NCBI GenBank assembly: GCA_022316685.1
Contig: JAKJHU010000107.1
Coordinates: 1,693,306-1,757,305 of the forward strand
Reading direction: 5' to 3'
From: Progne subis subis
Taxonomy: Eukaryota; Chordata; Aves; Passeriformes; Hirundinidae
Length of the DNA: 64,000 bases
How positions within the stretch are numbered: the stretch's first letter is position 1; every line of letters starts with the position of its first letter. This document shows, in pieces, positions 49,091 to 59,928 of this stretch. The position numbers and the translations under genes were made by a program. The notes under the pieces were generated by a model. That model had not been told where the DNA came from. It saw only the letters and a list, made by a program, of their open reading frames with translations, and searched no databases.

Positions 49091-49623
49091 CCAAACCAGA
49101 ACAGTCCTTAATGCAAAGGGCGTAGGAATCCACTGGATGAGGAATTACTCCTATCTCTTTTAATACATAAGCCTCTGTTGGGTTGGAAATAGGAGTTTAC
49201 ATTTATTTTACAATGTAAGATAGGTTACTGGCTGAGATGATAGTTAGGAACTTGAACGATACAGCTTTGGTTCTGAGTTCAAGTACAGGATGACCTTGTG
49301 CTAATTACTTTGTCTCTCTGTCTTTATGACTCAGAGTTTAAAAAAGAAATGTCTTTTTTAACTTAACATTTTCAGTGTAGAGGTTGTACTAATGCTGCCC
49401 TGTTACTACAGTCATTAGAGACAGATGAGTTTAGAGGCTTAAAGAGCAACATTTTCTAAAAGCCTCAATGTCTGTTCTTTGCTTTTAAAGGAAGATTTAG
49501 TAAAACTCTAAGCTTGAGAAGTTAATTCATTTTTTTAAATGGAATTTAGGTTCCTAACTTCCAAAGGCATTTCTGGACCTCCAACATTTCTGAAGGGATT
49601 AGATCTGTAACGGTCTTTCTTTC
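49091..49623. other. unique spacer
   Basis: Nothing was recognised here. Confidence 0.45.
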
Positions 49624-49629
49624 CTGCCC

Positions 49630-50088
49630 TGTGGCATTGCGAGAATTGTTTATTACGTTTCTATAAGAAGTTTATGTTATGGTTCATTTCACTGGCTCTG
49701 GATTTTAGTGGTCTGAGGCTTCGGGTGGGCACACCTTGTTACCCCCTGAATCCCCTGATTTGTTGTCTTGTTGTAACCCCCCCCAGAACCCCTCCCCCGC
49801 TTATAAGGTGGAGGAGGGAGATTCAAACTCTCTTCTGCTCTGCTCTCCTCTCTCACTTGCTGGTCTCTCTGGACTGAGGTTTGGACCAGCTGCGGACTTT
49901 CCGCAGCCAGCCTTTTCTTCTACTGCCGTTGCTGCCACGACACTATTTGGTCCAGCTGCTGCTGAGAAGCCGATCCAGCAGGTAAAGATTGCCTGCGTGC
50001 CTATCCGAACTGGGAACTTCTGTGGCTGTGCTGACCAGAGCTAACTGGAGGTCAGCACCTGCCCGGTGTGGGGACGGAACCAGCTACA
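49630..50088 (+). mobile_element. solo LTR, family beta, with two internal deletions
   Basis: TG...CA ends and a perfect 6-bp TSD (ctgccc at 49624-49629 and 50089-50094) show that both termini are original. The copy is 459 bp rather than about 700. Relative to 34416-34880 it lacks about 204 bp of U3 (equivalent of 34482-34685). Relative to 30867-31560 it lacks exactly 41 bp (equivalent of 31340-31380), which contain the only AATAAA. The TATA-like cttataagg is kept, near 49799-49807. The LTR could in principle still start transcripts but not terminate them. Confidence 0.94.
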
Positions 50089-50432
50089 CTGCCCAGTGCT
50101 TCTAGATCAGCATAAGTCTTTGGCATCAGCAGAAGGATTTTCTCCTAAAGTGAAAAGCCTTCTATCAGAAATCTTCTCCTAGCTTGTTTAAATAATGTCT
50201 AGTTGAATTAGGAGTGACTTGAAAATCTTACTTAAAACTAGAGATGTGCAAGTAACATTTTTGCTATTAAGATAAGCATCAGGATGTTCAGACTACAGAG
50301 GATTTTAATTTTATGGAAAATTGGGCAGTTACAAAAAACTGAGGTGATTGAATAAAGACAGCTGACAAATTCTCAATTGGACAGTGCAGAGTTTGAGGAG
50401 CAGTCAGGGTTTCATTATAAAGAAGAGTTAGT

Positions 50433-50449
50433 AAAAAAAAAAAAAAAAA
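50433..50449 (+). repeat. A17 homopolymer
   Basis: Seventeen A's, followed by a g-interrupted A-run. Confidence 0.95.
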
Positions 50450-53323
50450 GAAAAAAAGAAAGTCCTACTGGTTAAAGCTTAAAAGATATACATTTTAAAC
50501 TGCCATCTCATAAGCCTATTGATTTGATAGGTTTTATATAAATTAATTCAGTCCTCAAGAACTAAGGTGATCTGAGTTCAGAGTTGTATTTTTTCATAAA
50601 TCAAAGCAACACTGAGCATGAGAAGCAAAAGGGAGACTTCACTCACTGTGCATGAATCCACTTATATTTGAGACGGACTTTAGCCTTCAACCATGGTGTA
50701 TTCTTGTGTTGGCTGGATAACCTGTTGTCTGAGGTGATTCAACGGTTTTTCTAAAGTAAGTTACAGCAGTGTTGGAATTCATGTTCTCACTGGTGTAGAT
50801 GATATTATCTGTCTTTGGTGACTCCGACAATATTTAGCCCAGAAAGGGAAAAAACAAAACAAACCAAAAGAATTATTATTTCTACCATGTAGATAATTTT
50901 TCTAATTCAGCAGGATATTTTCCTGCTGTCAGTTGCTGGGATAAAGCCAAAACTGTCATTCATTCCTCCACAGGAGGCTCTGGAAATTTGAAGGCGAGCA
51001 CTGAGGGACTGAAAAGCCAATTTCAAACTGGAAATTACCTAAATATGTTATTAAGAGTAGAGATAACTGTACTCTGAGATCAAGAATGGTTCTTTGTGTG
51101 AAGTCCTCTATACTGCTATCATGTTTTATGGACTCCAGAGCAGAGGGCAAGAAGGGTGAGTAGGTGTGGAGCTCTGGATATTTATAAATGGTGTCAGGGA
51201 GAGTAAAGAGAGACAGCACTGTTCTCCTCAGCAGTAGTCTCAAGTATCTTTTAATGGCCAAGGTTATTATACCCAGTGCTTTTCACCAAAATGCACATCT
51301 CTGAACTCTCAAAACTTCATTACTTCTGGAATCCTCTCAGCTGGGGAATCTATCTCTCTGAGCAGTCTTTCCTTCTAAAACTTATTTTACCATTGCATAA
51401 TTTAGAATATGTGTAGGGCATGTCCATCAGGGTGGAGTATTAGATGAAACATGGAAAAGGAAATAACTTACATTTAACCAGAATTTGAGGAATGTTTAGT
51501 TTCTAATGCTTAACAAAAACTAGTGTGGAAGATGTTGCAACTCTTCTGATTTCCATTCTCTGTCAAAAAAAAAACCCTCTTAAAAAAAAAAAAATCTTTT
51601 GAAAAACCCCACAGCACATGAAAAAAGCATTTTGCACGTGTTAGATAAATGTGCAACATCTACCATTCTGCCTTTAACCATGTCAGCAGAAAACAAGGCA
51701 AAGATTACTTTTGTACTTTTGTGTAAAAGGACTGTCATGTGTCTGTCAGCTTGTCAGTTGTTAAAAAGATTATTTCCACGTATATTTCTGATTGCTTACA
51801 TCTTTTTTGTACTTCAGTTTACCACTTCCTCATGTGTACCTTTTAATGACTTGCTTTTCCAAATGATACTTATCAAATTATCTTATTCCAGAAAAAGAAT
51901 CTATGAGATAGCCTTCCCCAATCAGCCTTATTACTCAAATTACTTCCTCATATATGAAAAGGCAGTTATCACTTTTGATTACCCCTGGATAATTAATGAC
52001 AAAAATGCTTACTTATTAATTTAAGTAGCTTTTCCTCATAGTGCCTTTCAATGTGTGATCTTAATTTCATTAACACAACTTTTGCTTCAAAAATTGAAGT
52101 ACCCATTTTTTATTTTTTGTATTGTGCCAAAATGGTATAAAATTTTTAGATTAGTAAAGGAGATTTTGAAATCTGCCATTTCAACTCTTTAAATCTGTAT
52201 TGACAGATACAGTGTGAAAAAACAGTACTGGAATGTGATGTCCCTGGCACTGAAGTACGATGTTAAAGGGTGCTCCCTGCCAACTGCTCTGTTGCTTAGC
52301 AGGTCCTTGCCTTTCTCTCCATGCTCATAGCTCTTGCAACTGAACACAAACTGGGAAGATAGAATATTGCTGATAAGCTTACTTGTTTTCATATGCCCAG
52401 CTAAATTTCCTAGCATGGTCTTAGTGTTGTAATATTAATTATTGCAGTATTTTTATTAAAGCTTAGTCTTATTTCATTTGAAAGAGTTGAACAAAACATT
52501 ACATTTCCTAATGGTTTTAGGTTTTGGAAAAGAAGAGAAAAGGAGTGAAATAACTATGTGGAAAAAATAAAGAATAAAATAATGACTCCAGTAAGAAGAG
52601 AGAAAGTAATTTAAAAAGGCTACAAAAGAGAAGATAAAGGAAAGAGAAGTAATTAGATTGAATTCTCCCCAATATAGATTTTCTTCTCACTAACATTAAT
52701 GGAAATCTACTGCAGTTGGAATGGATGTTCTTATTCACAAGTGATTTTAAATGGCTGTGTGAGTAACAGACATCCTTTGCATCAGATTTGAGATGTGTGG
52801 CCCTCAATGGGCCTCAGTAGAGGAAAAGCCAGTAATGTTGTTTGTCATTCCTATGTGAATAGATCAGGTACATAACGGGAAAAAGGGAGTACTTAACTAC
52901 CATTTTTATAAAGGAGAAATAAGTTCATGCTTTCTGTCTAATTTGTTTTAAATTATTGCTGAGTAGTCCATTGAGAAATAGAAAACAATGTTACTAAATG
53001 GCTGAATATTTATTAGTGTAGACAGTGTAAAATACACTTATACAAATGTATTGCTGGAGATTACAAGTTTTGATTGAAGTCTGTGGAGATACCATACTGT
53101 GAAAGTAATATACTGATGAGGCCCAAAGGATTTCATCTCAGTTTGAATTTTGTTAAAGGGAACTCTGACAAACTTCAGCTTATTAAAATAAAAATACATT
53201 AACTGTTTGTACTGTGAGCCTTTTATAGTGATTGTGTTCTTTCTGAATGAAATCTTCTCTTTTTTCAGCCAACCTACCTGACTTTTGTACAATTGCAGAA
53301 ATTGCTGTATCTGTGATACTGTC

Positions 53324-53369
53324 ATGACATTCTTCTACTTGCACTTATGACATTCTTTTACTTGCACTC
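53324..53369. repeat. two tandem 23-bp units
   Basis: Units at 53324-53346 and 53347-53369, each starting atgacattctt and ending acttgcact, differ at two positions. It is a recent small tandem duplication. Confidence 0.85.
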
Positions 53370-55895
53370 TATTTCCTTTACTTTTTTCTTTCTTTGAACA
53401 GAAATAGAAGGTTCAAGTTCCTGATACTTGTGAAAAATTCTCTCTATTCCAATAACTAGTTGAACCTCAAAATCACAACATCAAGGTTTATTAATCAAAA
53501 CTTGGACAAATTTTAAATGTTAATAGTTTGGTTAATAACAAAAAATTCCATTAAGAATGGATATGTGATGTGTGAGTGCAGTGAATATGACTACAGACGG
53601 CTAAGTAGAGTGTAGACCAGCCTTGCTTTTATTTTTCTATATCTAAGCTATCCAGATGCTAAGCACTGAAATATCTATCATAGCATAGAGAGAGCAAGGC
53701 CTCCTAAATTATTACTAGCATGCAATCTGAATTTTACAAATCTAGTTCAAAAATTTCTGACCTGTCCTACAGTCAAAGTAATAAAGAATCACTTGACACT
53801 GAAGGCTATGGAATTTCATAACAAAAAATGTGACGGGGTAATGAGAGCTATGCATAGGATAAGGGATATTAAAAATGTGTAGGTTTCTGTAGTTGTGATG
53901 TGTTTGCATTTTTTTTTTTTTTGACTACAAATTTTTAGGTTACTTTACATTTAGTATGATGTGCATGAAGGGTGTGTGTTAGCTACCTATACTTCCAGCA
54001 GAAAGCATTCCCTTATGTTAGCAGTATATATGAGTGTTCAACATACTGGACAGGTCTGGACATCTTTACAATCATACTCGAGAAGTAAGTGCTACTCTGC
54101 AGCAATACAGATCCAATTTGGCTGTCAGATGATTCATAAGTGAAAGTATGTCTCCAAATTATAACATAATTTCCAATAGTTTTCTCTGAAATTGCTTTAG
54201 ATTTGATTAAGTCACTGCCAGAACAAAGTATATTTCTTTGAATTAGTCTTTTGAAATAAGTTTATATTTTAATTTATTTCTAATAAGTAATACATACTGT
54301 GAGTAATTGTTCTTTATAGAATGACTGCTAGAGCAGCTTGAATTTTATAATAATTCCATGAGAAATTAATAAGCACTCATAATAAATAAACTTAGGGACA
54401 GTTTAATGACTATTCATCAGCAGTTCATGCACAACAGATCCAAACGTTTATCAAAGATGTTCATAAACATAGTGCACAAGCAGCTTTAATGAAGTGATAA
54501 AGAACATTAATGAACATTCATTATGATTTTCCCTTTGCTGGGAATGACATCCTCAGAGGAGATCTTAACATTTCGAATTACTTTCCTTTTAAAGAAAAGA
54601 AATGTGGATATTTCAGAAAGGCTAGTACTTAACATAGGAGTGAAAACAAAATACAGATCAAATTTTTTATTGAGACCAGGTATAAATTGTATGGCAATAC
54701 ATACCCATACATACCCTAAAGACCAGCTGCTCTTGTCATGGTTCATATGAGATATCTTCAGAGACCATTTTGCCAAAAGTCTACCAGATTTATAGAGAGT
54801 TGTCATCTCCCTAGTTTGTGGATTAGTATCTTTGGTTTGGGCTGTCATGACTATTTTCCGCAGAAATTATAGCTGTTCTTAGAAATTACGTGCATTAAAT
54901 TCTATCTTAAATGTTAGTAGAAAAGATGTGTTTCTTCTTGCCTATCACAGAAACAATATTAAGTAAAACTTCAGTGCAACAAATTAAGTCATAAGTTCAG
55001 GCAACTGTAAGCTTCCTTAGTTAATGGTTCAGTTATGAGTATGTCTTAAACAAAAAAAAAGGAAAAAAAAATTAGAAGTTAGGAGCTATATGTTATTCCT
55101 CTTGATAATCATTTCAGTGTTGAAAAATGACTATATGCATATTATATTTTATTCAAATCACATTAATAATCCAAACCAGAAAGCTTCTAATGTATTTGTT
55201 ATTTATCATGGTTCATTTTCATTGACGAATGAAATTAGTCATATGTAGACTAATCTCTTTTCACATCATAAAATATGGTGATGAGTTCCACGTTATTTCA
55301 AGTAACTTAGTTTTCCCTAGTACATTTATGAAGACTAGATGAACGACAGCTATATGCTGGCTCCTTTTCACAGTTAGTTAAAATGCCATGTGCATCATAG
55401 CAATCAAAATCCCATTGCAGAAACATTGGAGGCCAGCTGCATAAAATCATATTTATCTGCAGAGGAATTGTAGGAACAAAACTACTCCTTCAACTGGGAT
55501 ATGTTTTTTCTATCTCTGATTCATAGGTATTGGAATAGATGAAAGCTGTACTAATCATTGTACTGAATTTGCTTTTCATACAGAATAACTTAGCTCCTTC
55601 TGGTTTTACTACTACTACTAAGAACTCTATAGATACTCAAACAAGACATTGTGCTCAAAATCATGTTGGGAGGAAAAAGGAAACTGACATACATAAAACC
55701 TAGAATTCATTATTTGTATAATTGATCTACTCAAGCAATGATTACTAGTCCACGTTTAATTATTGCAAAAAATTAGTATGTGGAACGGAAAAATCTCAGT
55801 AATAGCAATCCAGTTAAGTTACGTATCGACTTGATGGGTCCTGGTGTTATGCTCATGCTGCTACTGCCTTCTGTGTCCTAAGGGCATGGATTTCA

Positions 55896-55920
55896 GTCTG
55901 GTGTGTGTGTGTGTGCGTGT
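55896..55920 (+). repeat. (TG)n microsatellite
   Basis: A short run of tg dinucleotides with one c interruption. Confidence 0.85.
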
Positions 55921-56664
55921 TGATGGAGGAGGAGTACAGTGCACTGCAAGTCCTCTGAAGGCCGGAATGTGGTGTTGTTTTTTTTTGTTACTCTACTCCA
56001 TTTGTGGTCTTTTTAAACATTTACTTACTTATTCTTTGTTCTCTTTATTACCCATTAAAATGGTTTTTGTCTAGACATGTGAAATAGTCTTGATTTTTCT
56101 TTGTTTTTTTCTCACTTATTACTTTTCCACTTGCTTCTTACATTTTTGTATGTTTTCTTTATATATAAGGACTTTCAAAGCATTACAACTATTTTAAAAG
56201 TGGTTTACATTTGTGTTAGAAAATCTAAGCAACCAGATATTTTCCTGGTTCTTTACCAAATTGTTAAATAACTCTTACTTACAGTGCAGTCATCAGATTC
56301 TGGCTTGTTCACCTCTTGCTGAGATTTGATTTGCACTTCTGCCAGGCTCTTGCACCACAACTCTGTTAGGGAGAGTGCATAGCAGTGAGAAAAGCCTCTG
56401 GTACTGGCATTCAATTAGGTATTCAATCCTAACTGGTATACTTTTGTGAATGAGGTTGCCAATGTGAAGGTGAATCATATCCCTGAAAAAAATACTTTGC
56501 TTTTCAGGGGTCATAGAGGAACCTTAACTGAAATATGATTTTTTGTGCATTTCAATTGATTGGGAATTTTCAGTGAAAACAGGATGCTGAGAATGTGCAA
56601 ATAGTCTATGATAAATTTGAGGCCATATTCTAGAATTCTTCAAAGACAGTGACTGTGTCCAAAA

Positions 56665-56975
56665 ACTTCATAGGATTATAAGGTAATTCAAAATGGAAGT
56701 CATCTTAGGAGGGCTGTAGCATGAGCAGGGCCATCTATAAGGTCAGACTAGGTCATTTAGGGTTTAATCCAGTTGGGTCATGGAAACCTCCAGTGCTGGT
56801 TTTATGGGCAGCCTTTTCCACTACCCAGTTTCCCCTTGTATCCAGTCTCCAGTTCACAAAGTTTTTTCTTCTATCCAGTTGTGTTCTCTCTTGCTTCATT
56901 TTCCATGATCTCTCATCCTCTCAGGATGCACTACTGTGTTGAGTCTGCTCTGTCTCCTTGATAAACTCCTCCTAA
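56665..56975 (-). mobile_element. old CR1 LINE 3' part, antisense
   Basis: Diverged but in the right order: 'cataggattataaggtaatt', 'gtcatcttaggagggctgta', 'gagcagggccatctataagg', 'tcagactaggtcatttaggg', 'atccagttgggtcatggaaa', 'cctccagtgctggt', 'gatctctcatcctctcagga' and 'gcactactgtgttgagtctg'. The spacing fits an older CR1 subfamily. Two overlapping plus frames (56721-56961) are antisense artefacts. Confidence 0.82.
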
Positions 56976-57187
56976 TTATTTAAATATTCTTAGGAAGTTG
57001 ATTTAAAAAGCTTTTACATCCATATTGATAGGGGATAAAATATTCATTTCAATGAAGAAATTAACAGTATAAGATTTCATATGGTGATACTTTTTCCACT
57101 TTTTTTTTTCTTTATTTATTTTTCCCACCAAACTGAAAATAAATCTTTGCTCCTTGGTAGATTTTCTGTTTTCCTGCATGGAAAGGG

Positions 57188-57217
<30 letters not shown>
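57188..57217 (+). repeat. A30 homopolymer
   Basis: Thirty uninterrupted A's, with no recognised retroposed body upstream. Confidence 0.95.
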
Positions 57218-57219
<2 letters not shown>

Positions 57220-59320
57220 CTACCCTGACAGGTTAATTCTTACTTTTTTGTCAAGTTAAATTTAACATCTGTGGTTCAGCTTTTATCTAATAGACACACA
57301 CTGGACAGATTGGCTTCTCAATAATACCATCAATTAAGAAAATGAAGTCTTTTATGTAGTGTACATTTTGAATTTGGACAGGTCAGATCAATAACATAGT
57401 AGCTGTTCTGTTTTAATTTCACCTAGAAGGTCCTGACTACCACAAAATGTAGTCAGCCATACTATTATTTTTGTCTTTGGCACCATGCCTGCAGTCTTGC
57501 AATACAACATGTCAAGAAGAATTTTGCCCTGAATTGTGGAACAAATTAGAGGTAGACAGGCATTTAAAAATAGATTTGATTTGCTGTGTTTTGCAAGCTT
57601 TCTGAAGCGAAGTGATAAACCATAGCAGCTTCAAGTAATGTGATGAGAGCACTCTTATCACTCTGCATATGTTTAACTGTCATGCTGTCCTTAAATAGTG
57701 TTTACAAAAGAGAAAAACTATCAGTTTGATACAGATTTGAAATATCAGAAATGCTGAATCATGGATACAAATAATTTTGGTGTATAAAAAATTACATGTT
57801 GAATTAATTAATTGTATGTTACCTGGAAATTTCCACAGGTTGCTACTTTTCCCACTGTTGCCTATATAAAGTTTAAAATATACGTATTGTACTGGGCTTT
57901 GTTGAACATGAAGAGGCTTTCTGCTTTTTTTTCCCCCAGAGCTAAACCAATTTTTTAAAAAATAATTCTTTATTTAAACAGTGTTTACTGAACTTTCCAC
58001 TTTCCATCTTGTAGTGTAAGATTTAAGTTTTTATGAAGAATTTTGATAGCAAAACCCATAAGAAGGAAAATAGAGTGCTATTTGATGAGTGAAAGGAAAA
58101 CAACATTTAAACCAGTCCAAGACCAAAGTGCTTATCACTGGATTTGTTTTAGGAACACTAAATACTTAGGAGGCAGAGATGAAAAGGCACAATAAAAGTA
58201 CATAGAAAGAAGTCTTGAGATTAATTTATTCAACATATAAAACTCCATAGACACAAAGATTCATACTTCAGCATAACCAATGCTAGTAATTTATATTGAA
58301 AAGAAATCCCAGCCAAAGTGGGTTCAAGTCTGCATTTTTGGATGGGGATTAGAAATAAATAATACATCATAATTGAGTCTTTTCAAATGGGAGAGTCCAT
58401 AAATTGAATACCTTACATTTTTCAGAGCTGAAAAATATGCAGCATAATTGAAATCATGGAAGTCCTTTACATTTTTCAGCATAGGAGTAAATTTATTAAT
58501 TATGATCTAGTAGCAACAGAACAGCTTTCTTTGAGATATGATGAAACAAAAGCTTCAGGTAAAAATGTAATAAAAGACAATAAGCTCTTATCTGATCAAA
58601 ACAGGATTGGCAGCCTTTATTTTTTGGGTGGGAGGAATATATGATAAGTGCTTCTTAAGAATAAATCCACATACATTCTCCACAGAGCAAGATTGTGTGC
58701 TTTTCGATAATCTCACAGGGGGATTATTGAAAATCCCAGAAGGCTGAAAAAATTAGGCCTCCTCAAAGGTGTTGTGAGAGAAGAAAGAAAAAGTAAAGTA
58801 GTTCATCCCAAGGAGAAAGAAAGAAAGAACGGTTGCAACAAAAGCCTGTTGTTAGAGGATATTCTTTAAAAAGAAGTTTCAAAGTCTAAAAAATTTTAAA
58901 ATTAATAAATAAAAATAAAAAATCAGATATATGCCTCTCTGGCTCAAAACCATGCATCCAAATGTTTTCAATTTCTGGTTATTAATAAAAAATAAATCTT
59001 GAAAAAGTATCAATTATGTATAATTTTCCTAAGTTTCTAACATATTTGCATTTTGTGAGCTTTTGTTCTCTATTCATCAGGTAAACTCAAATATACTTTA
59101 TCTTTACGAGATATGTTTTAGTAGTTAAATTGTCTTCATTATTTCTTAGACTGCTGTTGTTTGGTTTGGTTTTTTTTTTTCCCTGTTACTACACACTGAA
59201 AGCTGGAGTAAACCACAGTACATTGACTGGAATCTGGGTAAGCAGAAATGAACAGTGGTGGCAAAGGAAACTTTATTTTTCTTCCCTAATAAAATAGGAA
59301 AGTTCTAAGTAAATCCTTAT
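57218..59320. other. unique AT-rich DNA
   Basis: No gene or repeat was recognised. An A/T-rich patch lies at about 58880-59000. Confidence 0.45.
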
Positions 59321-59626
59321 TTAGGGAATAACATTGCACAGTTCGTATTCTTTCCAACTTTGTGCTCTAGAGATATTCAGCTCGAGTGAGCCTGTAATGA
59401 TAGCTAGACCTTTTATTCTATCAATTGCTTCATCCCATGAGTTCATTTTCTCAATCAGAAATGCCCTTATAGCTGCTTTATTGCAAAAGTCAGGGAGCAT
59501 CTGCTTGCTTTCTCTTAGCATCCAGACTGCCAGACTTTCTAGTTTGGAGCATGTTGTAACCTCTGATATATACAGAATTCTCACTTCATTTGGCTTGTTA
59601 ACATTTCTTTGCCATATACTGAAGCT
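59321..59626 (-). other. protein-like open frame, unproven
   Basis: On the minus strand, reading is open from just after a TAA near 59626 down to a stop at 59321, about 101 codons. The first usable start is a GTG at 59584; an ATG lies further in. The predicted peptide is balanced in charged and hydrophobic residues and includes ESLAVWMLRESK and EKMNSWDEAIDRIKGL, unlike the Phe/Ile/Ser-rich chance frames elsewhere in the window. I do not recognise a family. An AG dinucleotide after a pyrimidine-rich stretch exists upstream, but no donor site is evident because the frame ends in a stop. It could be a terminal exon, a decayed retrocopy or chance. Confidence 0.22.
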
Positions 59627-59867
59627 TTAGCAGACATTGAAGAAAGTTGGTTTGTTCTTTGAGGAGCTAGGAGATGCTGGAAAGAATGCCCTCAGAGTGA
59701 TGGCTGAGCAGTGCACTGGTTGTACATCAGCTTCTAAATTAATGTATCCTCTTGTTCTGTAACATCCTGTGTAAGTCTTTACCTTCATAGTAGAGTTCAG
59801 AGATACTAAATCAATTGATTCCTTCACTGATCACATCATTAAATCTGTACATCTTCATTCCTTAATA

Positions 59868-59928
59868 TAATAATAATATATATAATAATATAATAATATA
59901 ATAATCTTGCAAATAATATTTGCAAGAT
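59868..59928. repeat. (TAA)n tract ending in a perfect palindrome
   Basis: Repeated taa/ata units run to about 59903. They are followed by tcttgcaaat-aat-atttgcaaga (59905-59927), a 10-bp inverted repeat with a 3-bp loop, extendable to 11 bp (59904-59928). Confidence 0.85.

Larger units (their letters stand above)
50095..56664. other. long unique AT-rich stretch, no gene recognised
   Basis: Contains an A17 tract at 50433-50449, A-runs near 51569-51592, T14 at 53909-53922 and a (TG)n at about 55896-55920. The 141-codon plus frame at 51599-52024 starts with TTG, follows an A-run and has Phe/Ile/Leu-rich AT-driven composition without known motifs, so I do not call it a gene. The 101-codon minus frame at 50956-51261 is also unsupported. 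Confidence 0.5.

Noticed and set aside
51599..52024. 141-codon plus-strand open frame
   Set aside because: It starts at TTG just after an A-run and has AT-driven Phe/Ile/Leu/Tyr composition without any recognised motif.
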